NCBI RefSeq assembly: GCF_001940235.1
Contig: NZ_MJIE01000001.1
Coordinates: 248,001-312,000 of the forward strand
Reading direction: 5' to 3'
Source of the DNA: Hornefia porci
GTDB lineage: Bacteria > Bacillota > Clostridia > Peptostreptococcales > Anaerovoracaceae
DNA length: 64,000 nucleotides
In this document: positions 56,635 through 64,000 of the stretch, in pieces
How positions within the stretch are numbered: position 1 is the stretch's first letter
Layout of the letters: each line of letters opens with the position of its first letter
The notes under the pieces: model-generated
The model's input: only the letters and a program-made list of their open reading frames with translations
Told to the model about the DNA's origin: nothing
Databases searched by the model: none
Made by a program: the position numbers and the translations under genes

Positions 56635-57427
56635 CGTTCTGCTGGTGCAGAAAGGATTTTTTGATTCGAGAGAAAAGGCGAGACGGTCCATTATGGCGGG
56701 ACTTGTCTTTGTAGACGGACAGCGCAGCGATAAAGCGGGAAACAGAACAGATACGGAAGCGGAGATTGCGGTCCGGGGAAATGAGTGCCCCTATGTGAGC
56801 CGCGGCGGATACAAGCTGGAGAAATCGATCCGGAGCTTCGGACTGGAGCTCTCCGGAAAGATCTGCGGCGATATCGGCGCTTCCACGGGAGGCTTCACGG
56901 ACTGCATGCTGCAGAACGGCGCGAAAAGGGTCTACGCCATGGATGTGGGGTACGGTCAGCTGGACTGGAAGCTGCGGACGGATCCCAGAGTCGTCAATAT
57001 GGAGAAGTGCAACGTGCGGTATCTGGACCCGGCGCATATTCCGGAGCCTCTGGATTTCATCAGCATCGACGTGTCCTTTATTTCGCTGAAAATGATTCTC
57101 CCGGTGGCTGAGCAGCTGCTGGGATCTGAGGGAGAAATCGTCTGCCTGGTCAAGCCGCAGTTTGAGGCCGGAAGGGAGCAGGTCGGGAAAAAAGGCATTG
57201 TCCGGGCTCCGGAAGTTCACTGCCAGGTTATCCGCCGGTGTATCGGATACGCGGAGGAAAACGACCTCGTTCCATACGGCCTGACCTATTCTCCGGTCAC
57301 CGGCGCGAAGGGAAATATAGAATATCTTTTACATGTTGGCAAACCTGAAAAATTGCGTTATAATCAAGTTACAGTCGATGAATTAATCGATAACGTGGTG
57401 AAACAATCACATGAGGAATTAAGGTAA
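56609..57427 (+). CDS. TlyA-family rRNA 2'-O-methyltransferase
   Basis: 272-residue protein with an N-terminal S4 RNA-binding domain ('RLDVLLVQKGFFDSREKARR') and a FtsJ-like SAM methyltransferase domain ('CGDIGASTGGFTDCML', 'VSFISLKMIL'). TlyA in mycobacteria methylates 16S and 23S rRNA cytidines. GTG 56609 after AAAGGA gives the usual start and overlaps dxs by 26 bp. nadK, normally next, is absent here. Confidence 0.92.
   Translation: MSTLKERLDVLLVQKGFFDSREKARRSIMAGLVFVDGQRSDKAGNRTDTEAEIAVRGNECPYVSRGGYKLEKSIRSFGLELSGKICGDIGASTGGFTDCMLQNGAKRVYAMDVGYGQLDWKLRTDPRVVNMEKCNVRYLDPAHIPEPLDFISIDVSFISLKMILPVAEQLLGSEGEIVCLVKPQFEAGREQVGKKGIVRAPEVHCQVIRRCIGYAEENDLVPYGLTYSPVTGAKGNIEYLLHVGKPEKLRYNQVTVDELIDNVVKQSHEELR
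57336..57364 (+). promoter_or_regulatory. Promoter of the aminotransferase gene, inside the tlyA 3' end
   Basis: TTGGCA (57336-57341), 17-bp spacer, perfect TATAAT (57359-57364). Expected start near 57371, leaving a 90-nt leader. Confidence 0.75.
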
Positions 57428-57460
57428 CTTATTAATGTTGTGTAAAGGAGTAAGAGAGTC

Positions 57461-58660
57461 ATGAACATTTCTAAGAGAGTGGACGCGATGCAGTTCTCAC
57501 CGATCCGGAAATTCAATCCGATGGCCATCGAGGCGGAGAAAAAGGGAAAGAAGATCTACCACCTGAACATCGGACAGCCGGATGTGGAGACCCCGGAATG
57601 CTTTATGGAAGCGATCCGGAATTTTGATGAAAAGGTCATTGCTTATGCGGAGTCCGGCGGAAGACCGGAGCTGATCAGCGCGGTTATCGATTATTACAAG
57701 AAGTATGACATTGAGCTGGAGCCTTCTGATATGATCGTCACAAACGGAGGATCCGAGGCGCTGAGCATGTCGTTTCTGACTCTGCTGAACGACGGCGATG
57801 AGGTTCTGATTCCTGAGCCGTACTATACCAACTATTCCACGTTTGCTCTGATGGCGGGTGGCGTCGTGAAGCCGATTCCGGCGGACGCCTCCAAGGGCTA
57901 TGCCTACGCCGATAAAGAAAACATCGAAGCGTGCATCACGCCGAAGACTAAAGTCATCTGCTGCCTGGAGCCGGGAAATCCCACCGGAAATATTCTGTCT
58001 CTGGATGAGATGAAGGTGATCTGTGAGCTGGCGGAGAAGTATGATCTGGCGATTATCGCGGACGAGGTCTACAGAGAATTCGTTTACGACGGCAGAACGC
58101 CGGTGTCCTTCGGACAGCTGTCGGAGTATGCGGACAGAGTCATCATCGTGGATTCCGTTTCCAAGAGATTCTCTGCCTGCGGCGCCAGAATCGGCCTGCT
58201 GATCTCCAAGAACAAAGAATTCATGAGCGGATGCATGAAGATCGCGCAGGGACGTCTCTGCGTATCCACCGTGGATCAGATCGGATCCGCCGCACTGTTC
58301 CGCCTGCCGGATTCCTATTACGACGAGGCGAAGGCGATTTACTGCGGAAGAAGAGATGCGGTGGTGGAAGAGCTGAGAAAGATCCCGGGCATGAATGTCG
58401 TCGTTCCCGCCGGCGCTTTCTATCTGACCTGCGCTCTGCCGGTAGAGGATATCGAGGACTTCCTGACGTTCCTGCTGACCGAGTTTGAGGACAACGGCGA
58501 ATCCGTGATGTTCGCGCCTGCCGCGGGCTTCTATGCGACGCCGGGCAAGGGCAAAAATGAGATCCGTATCGCGTATGTTCTGAAAGAGGAAGACATGAGG
58601 AGAGGCGTAGAGCTGATCCGCCTCGGCCTGGAAGCTTATAACAAAAAGCTGGGAAAATAG
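57461..58660 (+). CDS. PLP-dependent class I aminotransferase
   Basis: 399-residue fold-type I aminotransferase. The PLP-binding lysine is K235 in 'DSVSKRFSACGARIG'; 'EPGNPTGNILS' and 'ADEVYREFVYDG' are the other standard blocks. Similar in layout to aspartate/aromatic aminotransferases, but the amino donor is not decidable. It stands between tlyA and mutS, with its own promoter. Confidence 0.93.
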   Translation: MNISKRVDAMQFSPIRKFNPMAIEAEKKGKKIYHLNIGQPDVETPECFMEAIRNFDEKVIAYAESGGRPELISAVIDYYKKYDIELEPSDMIVTNGGSEALSMSFLTLLNDGDEVLIPEPYYTNYSTFALMAGGVVKPIPADASKGYAYADKENIEACITPKTKVICCLEPGNPTGNILSLDEMKVICELAEKYDLAIIADEVYREFVYDGRTPVSFGQLSEYADRVIIVDSVSKRFSACGARIGLLISKNKEFMSGCMKIAQGRLCVSTVDQIGSAALFRLPDSYYDEAKAIYCGRRDAVVEELRKIPGMNVVVPAGAFYLTCALPVEDIEDFLTFLLTEFEDNGESVMFAPAAGFYATPGKGKNEIRIAYVLKEEDMRRGVELIRLGLEAYNKKLGK

Positions 58661-58673
58661 AACAGGAGGCAGA

Positions 58674-61286
58674 ATGAAATTATCCCCGATGATGGAGCAG
58701 TACATGAACATCAAGGAGCAGTATAAGGACTGTATCCTGTTCTTCCGTCTCGGCGATTTCTATGAGATGTTTTTCGATGACGCCAAGCTGGTTTCGCGCC
58801 TGCTTGAGCTGACTCTGACCGGAAAAAGCTGCGGCCTGGAGGAGAGGGCTCCCATGTGTGGAGTCCCCTTCCATGCCGCAGATTCTTATATAGAAAAGCT
58901 TGTCCGCATGGGCTATAACGTGGCCATATGCGAGCAGCTGGAGGATCCGGCAGAAACAAGGGGAATGGTCAAGAGAGGAGTCGTCCGCATCGTGACGCCG
59001 GGAACGGTGACCTCCGATGCGATGCTTCATGAGAATGAAAACAATTATCTGGCGTCTGTATATATGAGTACCGGCGGGATGTCAGTGGCATACTGTGACA
59101 TTTCCACCGGAGAGCTTTATATTACAGAGAAGACCGGCGGGACCAATCTGTTTGAGGATATGATCAATGAACTGGTCAAAATCAACGTCAGGGAAATTCT
59201 GATCAATCAGGAGACGGCGGAGAACTACGGAGAAGACGAGATTCGTGATCTGACGGATTCCTTCATTCATGTGATGCCGGATTCCTACTACTCGAAAAAA
59301 TCGGCGGAGACGGCGATAAGGGCCCAGTTCGGGAGCATATCTCTGACGGCCCTGGGCATCGACGGACGGGAGCTGTGCATCCTGGCCATGGGAGCACTGC
59401 TGTCCTATCTTCTGGAAACTCAGAAGCAGAATCTGAAACAGCTGACCCGCTGCCAGTTTTATGAGATCGGAAATCACATGTCTCTGGACAAGGCGACGAT
59501 CAGAAACCTTGAGATTACAGAGACATTGTATGATAAAAAAGTGCAGGGCTCGCTTTTGTGGGTCCTGGATAAAACCTCCACCGCGATGGGCGGACGCAGA
59601 CTCAAGCAGTGGCTGCGGGAACCGCTGAACGAGTCCGGCGAGATCAATCTCCGCCTGGACGCCGTGGAGGAACTGACGGAACAGCCGCTTCTGCAGAACA
59701 ATATCGTGGAGGCGCTGAAGCAGGTCTATGACTTTGAGCGTCTCTCGGGGCGGATTGCCGCGGGCAGTGCCAACGCGAAGGACCTGATCGCTCTGCGGAA
59801 TTCCATCGGCTGCCTGCCGGAAATCCGGGATAACCTGAGTGATGCGCGGAGCGAGCTTCTGAACGGGCTCGATGCGGAGATTTCAGATCTTTCCGGGGTG
59901 TACCGCATGATTCAGGAGGCGATTGTGGAAGAGCCGCCGTACACGGTGAAGGAGGGCGGACTTATCCGGGAGGGCTTTTCTGAAGAGCTGGACGCGCTGA
60001 AGGACTCCATCCGCGACGCGAAGGACTGGATTGCCGGACTGGAGCAGAGTGAAAAGTCGCGTACCGGCATTCAGCACCTGAAGGTGGGATATAACAAGGT
60101 GTTCGGCTATTACATTGAAATCAGCCGTTCCAACCTCGATCAGACGCCGGAGGAATACATCCGCAAACAGACCCTGGTGGGCGGAGAACGGTTCATCACG
60201 CCTGAGCTCAAGGAAAAGGAGAGTCTGGTCCTGAACGCCGAGGCGAAAATCAACAAACTGGAGTACGAGATTTTTACCGGTCTGCGGGAGAAAATCGGAG
60301 AGTACATCCTGGAGATCCAGAAGACCTCTGCCGCCATCGCGGTTCTCGACGTCCTGTGCTCCTTCGCCACGGTGAGCATGCGTCTGGGCTATGTGCGCCC
60401 GACGGTGGACGACAGCAGACTGCTCTCCATCGAGAAGGGGCGTCATCCTGTCATCGAGCAGACGACGGAACAGGGGCTGTTCGTGTCCAACGACACTTAT
60501 ATGGACAGCGATCAGTCCAGTATGCTCATCATAACCGGACCGAACATGGCGGGAAAATCCACTTATATGCGGCAGACCGCTCTGATCGTCCTGATGGCGC
60601 AGGCAGGATGCTTTGTCCCTGCGGAGAAGGCTCACATCGGCGTCTGCGACCGGATCTTCACGCGCATCGGCGCATCGGACAATCTGGCCCAGGGGCAGTC
60701 CACATTCTTCGTGGAGATGAGTGAGCTTGCGTATATTCTGCGAAACGCCGGAGAGCGGAGTCTGATCATTCTGGACGAGATTGGACGGGGCACCAGCACC
60801 TATGACGGGCTGTCCATCGCCTGGGCCACGGTAGAATACCTCTGCAGCGAGAAACGCCGGATCCGGACGCTTTTCGCGACGCATTATCACGAGATGACCG
60901 TGCTGGAGGAGGAGCTTCCGGGAGTCCGCAACCTGAACGTGGACGTGTCGGAGGAGAACGGCAACATCATTTTCCTGCACAAAATCGTGCCCGGCAGTGC
61001 GAGCCGCAGCTACGGCGTCCATGTGGCGCGGCTGGCGGGCGTTCCTTCCCGGCTCCTGAACAGTGCGGAGGACAAGCTTGCCCGCCTGGAGGCGGAGGGC
61101 TCGGGGAATTCTGTGACAAAGGCGTTTTCCCGGGAGCCGGTGAAGGATGAGCCGAAGCAGCTGTCCTTCTTCTCTCGCGAGCCGGTTCCCGTTGTAGAGG
61201 AGCTGAAGAAGATAGACCTTATGAATGTGACGCCCTCTCAGGCGATCCGCATTCTGGAGGATCTGAAGGAACTGATCGATGATTAA
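58674..61286 (+). CDS. mutS: DNA mismatch repair protein MutS
   Basis: 870-residue mismatch-recognition ATPase. The N-terminal 'FFRLGDFYEMFFDDA' holds the Phe-x-Glu mismatch wedge (FYE); the Walker A motif is GPNMAGKSTYMRQ (near 622) and 'LDEIGRGTSTYDG' is the Walker B/signature region. Starts 13 nt after the aminotransferase stop behind AGGAGG; overlaps mutL by 8 bp. Confidence 0.97.
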   Translation: MKLSPMMEQYMNIKEQYKDCILFFRLGDFYEMFFDDAKLVSRLLELTLTGKSCGLEERAPMCGVPFHAADSYIEKLVRMGYNVAICEQLEDPAETRGMVKRGVVRIVTPGTVTSDAMLHENENNYLASVYMSTGGMSVAYCDISTGELYITEKTGGTNLFEDMINELVKINVREILINQETAENYGEDEIRDLTDSFIHVMPDSYYSKKSAETAIRAQFGSISLTALGIDGRELCILAMGALLSYLLETQKQNLKQLTRCQFYEIGNHMSLDKATIRNLEITETLYDKKVQGSLLWVLDKTSTAMGGRRLKQWLREPLNESGEINLRLDAVEELTEQPLLQNNIVEALKQVYDFERLSGRIAAGSANAKDLIALRNSIGCLPEIRDNLSDARSELLNGLDAEISDLSGVYRMIQEAIVEEPPYTVKEGGLIREGFSEELDALKDSIRDAKDWIAGLEQSEKSRTGIQHLKVGYNKVFGYYIEISRSNLDQTPEEYIRKQTLVGGERFITPELKEKESLVLNAEAKINKLEYEIFTGLREKIGEYILEIQKTSAAIAVLDVLCSFATVSMRLGYVRPTVDDSRLLSIEKGRHPVIEQTTEQGLFVSNDTYMDSDQSSMLIITGPNMAGKSTYMRQTALIVLMAQAGCFVPAEKAHIGVCDRIFTRIGASDNLAQGQSTFFVEMSELAYILRNAGERSLIILDEIGRGTSTYDGLSIAWATVEYLCSEKRRIRTLFATHYHEMTVLEEELPGVRNLNVDVSEENGNIIFLHKIVPGSASRSYGVHVARLAGVPSRLLNSAEDKLARLEAEGSGNSVTKAFSREPVKDEPKQLSFFSREPVPVVEELKKIDLMNVTPSQAIRILEDLKELIDD

Positions 61287-63282
61287 ATTACTGGAGAAAA
61301 ACATAGCGGACAAAATCGCGGCGGGGGAGGTTATCGAACGTCCTCTTTCCATCGTCAAGGAACTGGTGGAGAATTCCATCGACGCCGGAGCCTCAGAGAT
61401 TACTGTGGAAATCAGAAACGGCGGAAAAACCTTTGTTCGCGTGACCGACAACGGCTGCGGAATCCCCCGGGACGAGGCAGAAACCGCATTTCTGCGCCAT
61501 GCCACCAGCAAAATCGCAACGCTGGCGGATCTGACGGCGATCAGTTCTCTCGGATTCAGGGGCGAGGCGCTTGCCAGTATCGCGGCGGTGACCCGAACCT
61601 CGCTGATTACCAGAACGCCGGAGGAGAGAACCGGGTGCCGCATCACGATACACGGCGGAGAAGTCATCGAAAACACAGGCGTGGGCTGCCCGGAAGGGAC
61701 GACGATGATCGTGACCGACCTGTTTTACAATACGCCTGCCCGGCGGCAGTTTCTGAAATCGGACTCTGCTGAAAGCGGGCTGATTATCGATTTTGTCTCA
61801 GAGATGGCGATGGCATATCATGACCGGAGATTCCAGCTGATCAACAACGGACGGAACCTCTTCAGCACGCCGGGAGACGGAAATCTGAAAAAGACGATCG
61901 CCGCGGTCTACCGACGCCGGGAATATGAGGAACTGGTAGAGGTGGAATACGGGGAGAACGGATATTCGGTTTCCGGCTGTATTTCCAGACCTTCTCTGAC
62001 GCGCACCAACAGACGGGATCAGGTGTTCTTTGTGAACGGGCGCATCGTCAAAAGCAGGATCATGGAGCGGGGAGTATCGGAGGGATACCGGGAACGGCTC
62101 GCTGAAGGCCGGCAGCCGGTCGTGTTCCTGTTCCTGCGCACTGATCCGGAAACGGTGGATGTCAACATTCATCCGAACAAGAAGGAGGTCCGGTTCCACG
62201 ACGAGAAGGCGGTCATCGCTGCACTGAAGGCGGCGGTGTTTCAGACGCTTGCCGCGAAGGAGGCGGTGGTCGAGGTGCGTGATTATTTCCCTGTCTCCGG
62301 AGCAGAAAGCACAAAGGAAGGAAAGGCGTCCGCACCGGGAGATCCGGATACTCCGGACAGCGGCCGGACGGAACCCTTCCGCATCAGTACCGGCCAGGAC
62401 GGACTGCTCCGGAAAGAGCGGAAAGAGGATCAGGTTGACATAAAACATATATTGTCTAAAATGCGGGAAGAAGAGCAGGAGACGTCTTCGGCATCTTCGA
62501 CAGTCGCCACGCCTGCGCCGGCGGCGGAGCAGGCTGCTTCATCGACTGCATTTCCGGAAGAAAAAACGGACAGTTCCGGCGCTTATCCGCCGGCAGCGGG
62601 CGGAAGCTCGGCGGTAATGGACGCTGCGGCGATAACTGACGGGAAACCGGCGGCGGAACGGGATCCTTCGGCGATGGATCTCCGCGGGCCGCGGAAGAAG
62701 CCTTTTGACTTCAGCGGGCTGAAGATCACCGGTTCGATTTTCGATACGTATATCACAGCGGAGGATTCTGACGGATTTTACCTCATCGACCAGCACGCGG
62801 CGCAGGAGCGGATTTTCTATGAACGTCTTGCGGAGGAATATCTCAATGACGATAAACCCTCCCAGACCATTCTGACGCCCATTACACTGGAGGTGCCGCT
62901 GAGCGTCAGGGAGGAGGAATACGACTGGATCGACTCATTGCGGGACATGGGCTATCATATAGAAGAATTCGGCCCCAGTGCCTATATCATCCGGGAAATC
63001 CCGTATTTCATGGAGATATCTGAGGCGGAATCCTTCCTCCGTGATTTTGTGGACCAGATCGGAGAACAGGACGACCTGCGCAATACTGTGGTCATCGACA
63101 AGCTGATCACCCGATCCTGCAAATCCGCCATCAAGGCCCGCGATCATATGTCGGACATGGAGCTCCGGCAGCTGATTCGGGATCTGGCCCGGTGCAGGAA
63201 CCCCTTTTCCTGCCCCCACGGCAGACCGACCTTTATCCGTTTTTCCATGTATGACATCGAAAAGATGTTCAAGAGAGCGTGA
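61279..63282 (+). CDS. mutL: DNA mismatch repair protein MutL
   Basis: 667-residue GHKL ATPase that links MutS to strand cutting. N-terminal motifs 'ELVENSIDAGA', 'DNGCGI' and 'FRGEALASIAAV' bind ATP. The C-terminal domain has DQHAAQERIFYE (the DQHA-x2-E-x4-E nuclease motif), 'SCKSAIKARD' and 'CPHGRPT', so this MutL should have endonuclease activity, as in bacteria without MutH. The linker (about 340-470) is long, Ala/Ser/Glu-rich and poorly conserved. Confidence 0.97.
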   Translation: MIKLLEKNIADKIAAGEVIERPLSIVKELVENSIDAGASEITVEIRNGGKTFVRVTDNGCGIPRDEAETAFLRHATSKIATLADLTAISSLGFRGEALASIAAVTRTSLITRTPEERTGCRITIHGGEVIENTGVGCPEGTTMIVTDLFYNTPARRQFLKSDSAESGLIIDFVSEMAMAYHDRRFQLINNGRNLFSTPGDGNLKKTIAAVYRRREYEELVEVEYGENGYSVSGCISRPSLTRTNRRDQVFFVNGRIVKSRIMERGVSEGYRERLAEGRQPVVFLFLRTDPETVDVNIHPNKKEVRFHDEKAVIAALKAAVFQTLAAKEAVVEVRDYFPVSGAESTKEGKASAPGDPDTPDSGRTEPFRISTGQDGLLRKERKEDQVDIKHILSKMREEEQETSSASSTVATPAPAAEQAASSTAFPEEKTDSSGAYPPAAGGSSAVMDAAAITDGKPAAERDPSAMDLRGPRKKPFDFSGLKITGSIFDTYITAEDSDGFYLIDQHAAQERIFYERLAEEYLNDDKPSQTILTPITLEVPLSVREEEYDWIDSLRDMGYHIEEFGPSAYIIREIPYFMEISEAESFLRDFVDQIGEQDDLRNTVVIDKLITRSCKSAIKARDHMSDMELRQLIRDLARCRNPFSCPHGRPTFIRFSMYDIEKMFKRA

Positions 63283-63288
63283 TGCGGA

Positions 63289-64000
63289 ATGACTGATACA
63301 GACAGAAAAATCATCGCGATCTGCGGACCTACCGCGGTCGGCAAGACCCGGTTCGCCATTGAAGCGGCGCTGGCGCTGGGAGGTGAAATTATTTCCTGTG
63401 ATTCCATGCAGCTTTATCAGTACATGGATATCGGCAGTGCCAAGCCTACTGCGGAGGAGCAGTCGAAGGTCCGTCACTATCTGGTGGATCAGATTGACCC
63501 GCGGGAAAGCTTCTCCGTCGCCCGCTATCAGAAGCTGGCGAAGGCAGCCGTCGAAGAGGTCTTTGTCCACGGAAGGATCCCGATTATCGCAGGCGGAACC
63601 GGTCTCTATCTCAATTCACTTCTGTACGATATGGATTTCAGCGCACCCCCGGAGAACGACGGGTTTCGCGACGCCATGTACGCCCTGGCGGAGGAGCAGG
63701 GCCCGGCAGTGGTCTATGACCGGCTGAGGGCGGCGGATCCGGCGGCGGCAGACAGGATCCATCCCAATAATCTGAAGAAGGTGATCCGGGCGCTCGAGGC
63801 GGCGGAGGCGGGAAACAGGGTGAAGGATTTCGCGGCGGATCCTGTTCCGACAAAGGATTATTCGCCTGTCCTCGTCGGACTGAGCCGCGACCGGCAGGAA
63901 CTCTATGACCGCATCAACCGAAGGGTGGATGTGCTGATGGAGCAGGGACTGGAGCAGGAGGTCCGCGGACTTCTGCGCATGGGTCTCACAGGATCGGATA
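63289..64000 (+). CDS. miaA: tRNA dimethylallyltransferase (3' end outside window)
   Basis: Adds a dimethylallyl group to N6 of A37 in tRNAs reading UNN codons. 237 codons are visible before the right edge. Walker A GPTAVGKT (13-20), 'SCDSMQLYQYMDIGSAKPT' and 'IAGGTGLYLNSLLY' are diagnostic. Starts 6 nt after the mutL stop, in the conserved mutS-mutL-miaA order. Confidence 0.94.
   Translation, partial: MTDTDRKIIAICGPTAVGKTRFAIEAALALGGEIISCDSMQLYQYMDIGSAKPTAEEQSKVRHYLVDQIDPRESFSVARYQKLAKAAVEEVFVHGRIPIIAGGTGLYLNSLLYDMDFSAPPENDGFRDAMYALAEEQGPAVVYDRLRAADPAAADRIHPNNLKKVIRALEAAEAGNRVKDFAADPVPTKDYSPVLVGLSRDRQELYDRINRRVDVLMEQGLEQEVRGLLRMGLTGSD

Overview
The window is a dense, mostly plus-strand block of core chromosomal genes from a low-GC-lineage Gram-positive anaerobe (class Clostridia, probably Eubacteriales) with moderately high GC. 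The lineage call rests on SigA-type rpoD beside dnaG, trmK and a short Nif3; an RSH-type relA beside hemZ; SecD and SecF fused in one chain; RNase J with a YlbF protein; trmR-trhP; Asp23; and a very large 2-hydroxyacyl-CoA dehydratase activase fusion typical of anaerobic Firmicutes. The family cannot be fixed by eye. No phage, IS element, CRISPR array or toxin-antitoxin module is seen.

Layout. 1-3406 is a minus-strand operon (pepF-nadK-RluA-type pseudouridine synthase, the last cut by the window edge), divergent from a plus-strand operon at 3465-9788 (murI, acidic unknown, YkvI-type membrane protein, MBL hydrolase, tiny membrane protein, frameshifted M16 protease, dut, dGTPase) that ends at an intrinsic terminator. 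9931-14518 is dnaG-rpoD-trmK-nif3, followed by rnpB. Then come a MATE transporter and the 1414-residue activase. 20702-23694 is the least ordinary part: a strong promoter, an attenuator-like leader RNA and two exported proteins of unknown role. After yebC come a probable 6S RNA, polA, a 36-bp tandem repeat, coaE, two tRNA-Leu genes, yajC, secDF, relA, an MBL hydrolase, hemZ, hisS, aspS, nadD-yqeK-rsfS, leuS, RNase J, ylbF, efp, mltG, trmR, trhP, a CNNM/CorC protein, Asp23, nusB, a Kae1-like protein, xseAB, ispA, dxs, tlyA, an aminotransferase, and mutS-mutL-miaA (cut by the right edge).

Functional themes are replication and repair (dnaG, polA, mutSL, xseAB, dut, dGTPase), transcription (rpoD, nusB, 6S RNA), RNA processing and modification (rnpB, RNase J, trmK, trmR, trhP, tlyA, miaA), translation (hisS, aspS, leuS, efp, rsfS), Sec export, cell wall and isoprenoids (murI, mltG, ispA, dxs) and NAD/CoA synthesis (nadK, nadD, coaE). 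Eight promoter-like sites have exactly 17-bp spacers and match the SigA-type factor encoded here; three of them lie inside the 3' end of the preceding gene.

No complete new defence or mobile system was found. The points most worth checking are the attenuator-like leader with its exported gene pair, the one-base frameshift in the M16 protease, and the in-frame 36-bp repeat after the polA stop. No stretch over about 300 bases lacks a gene or RNA.
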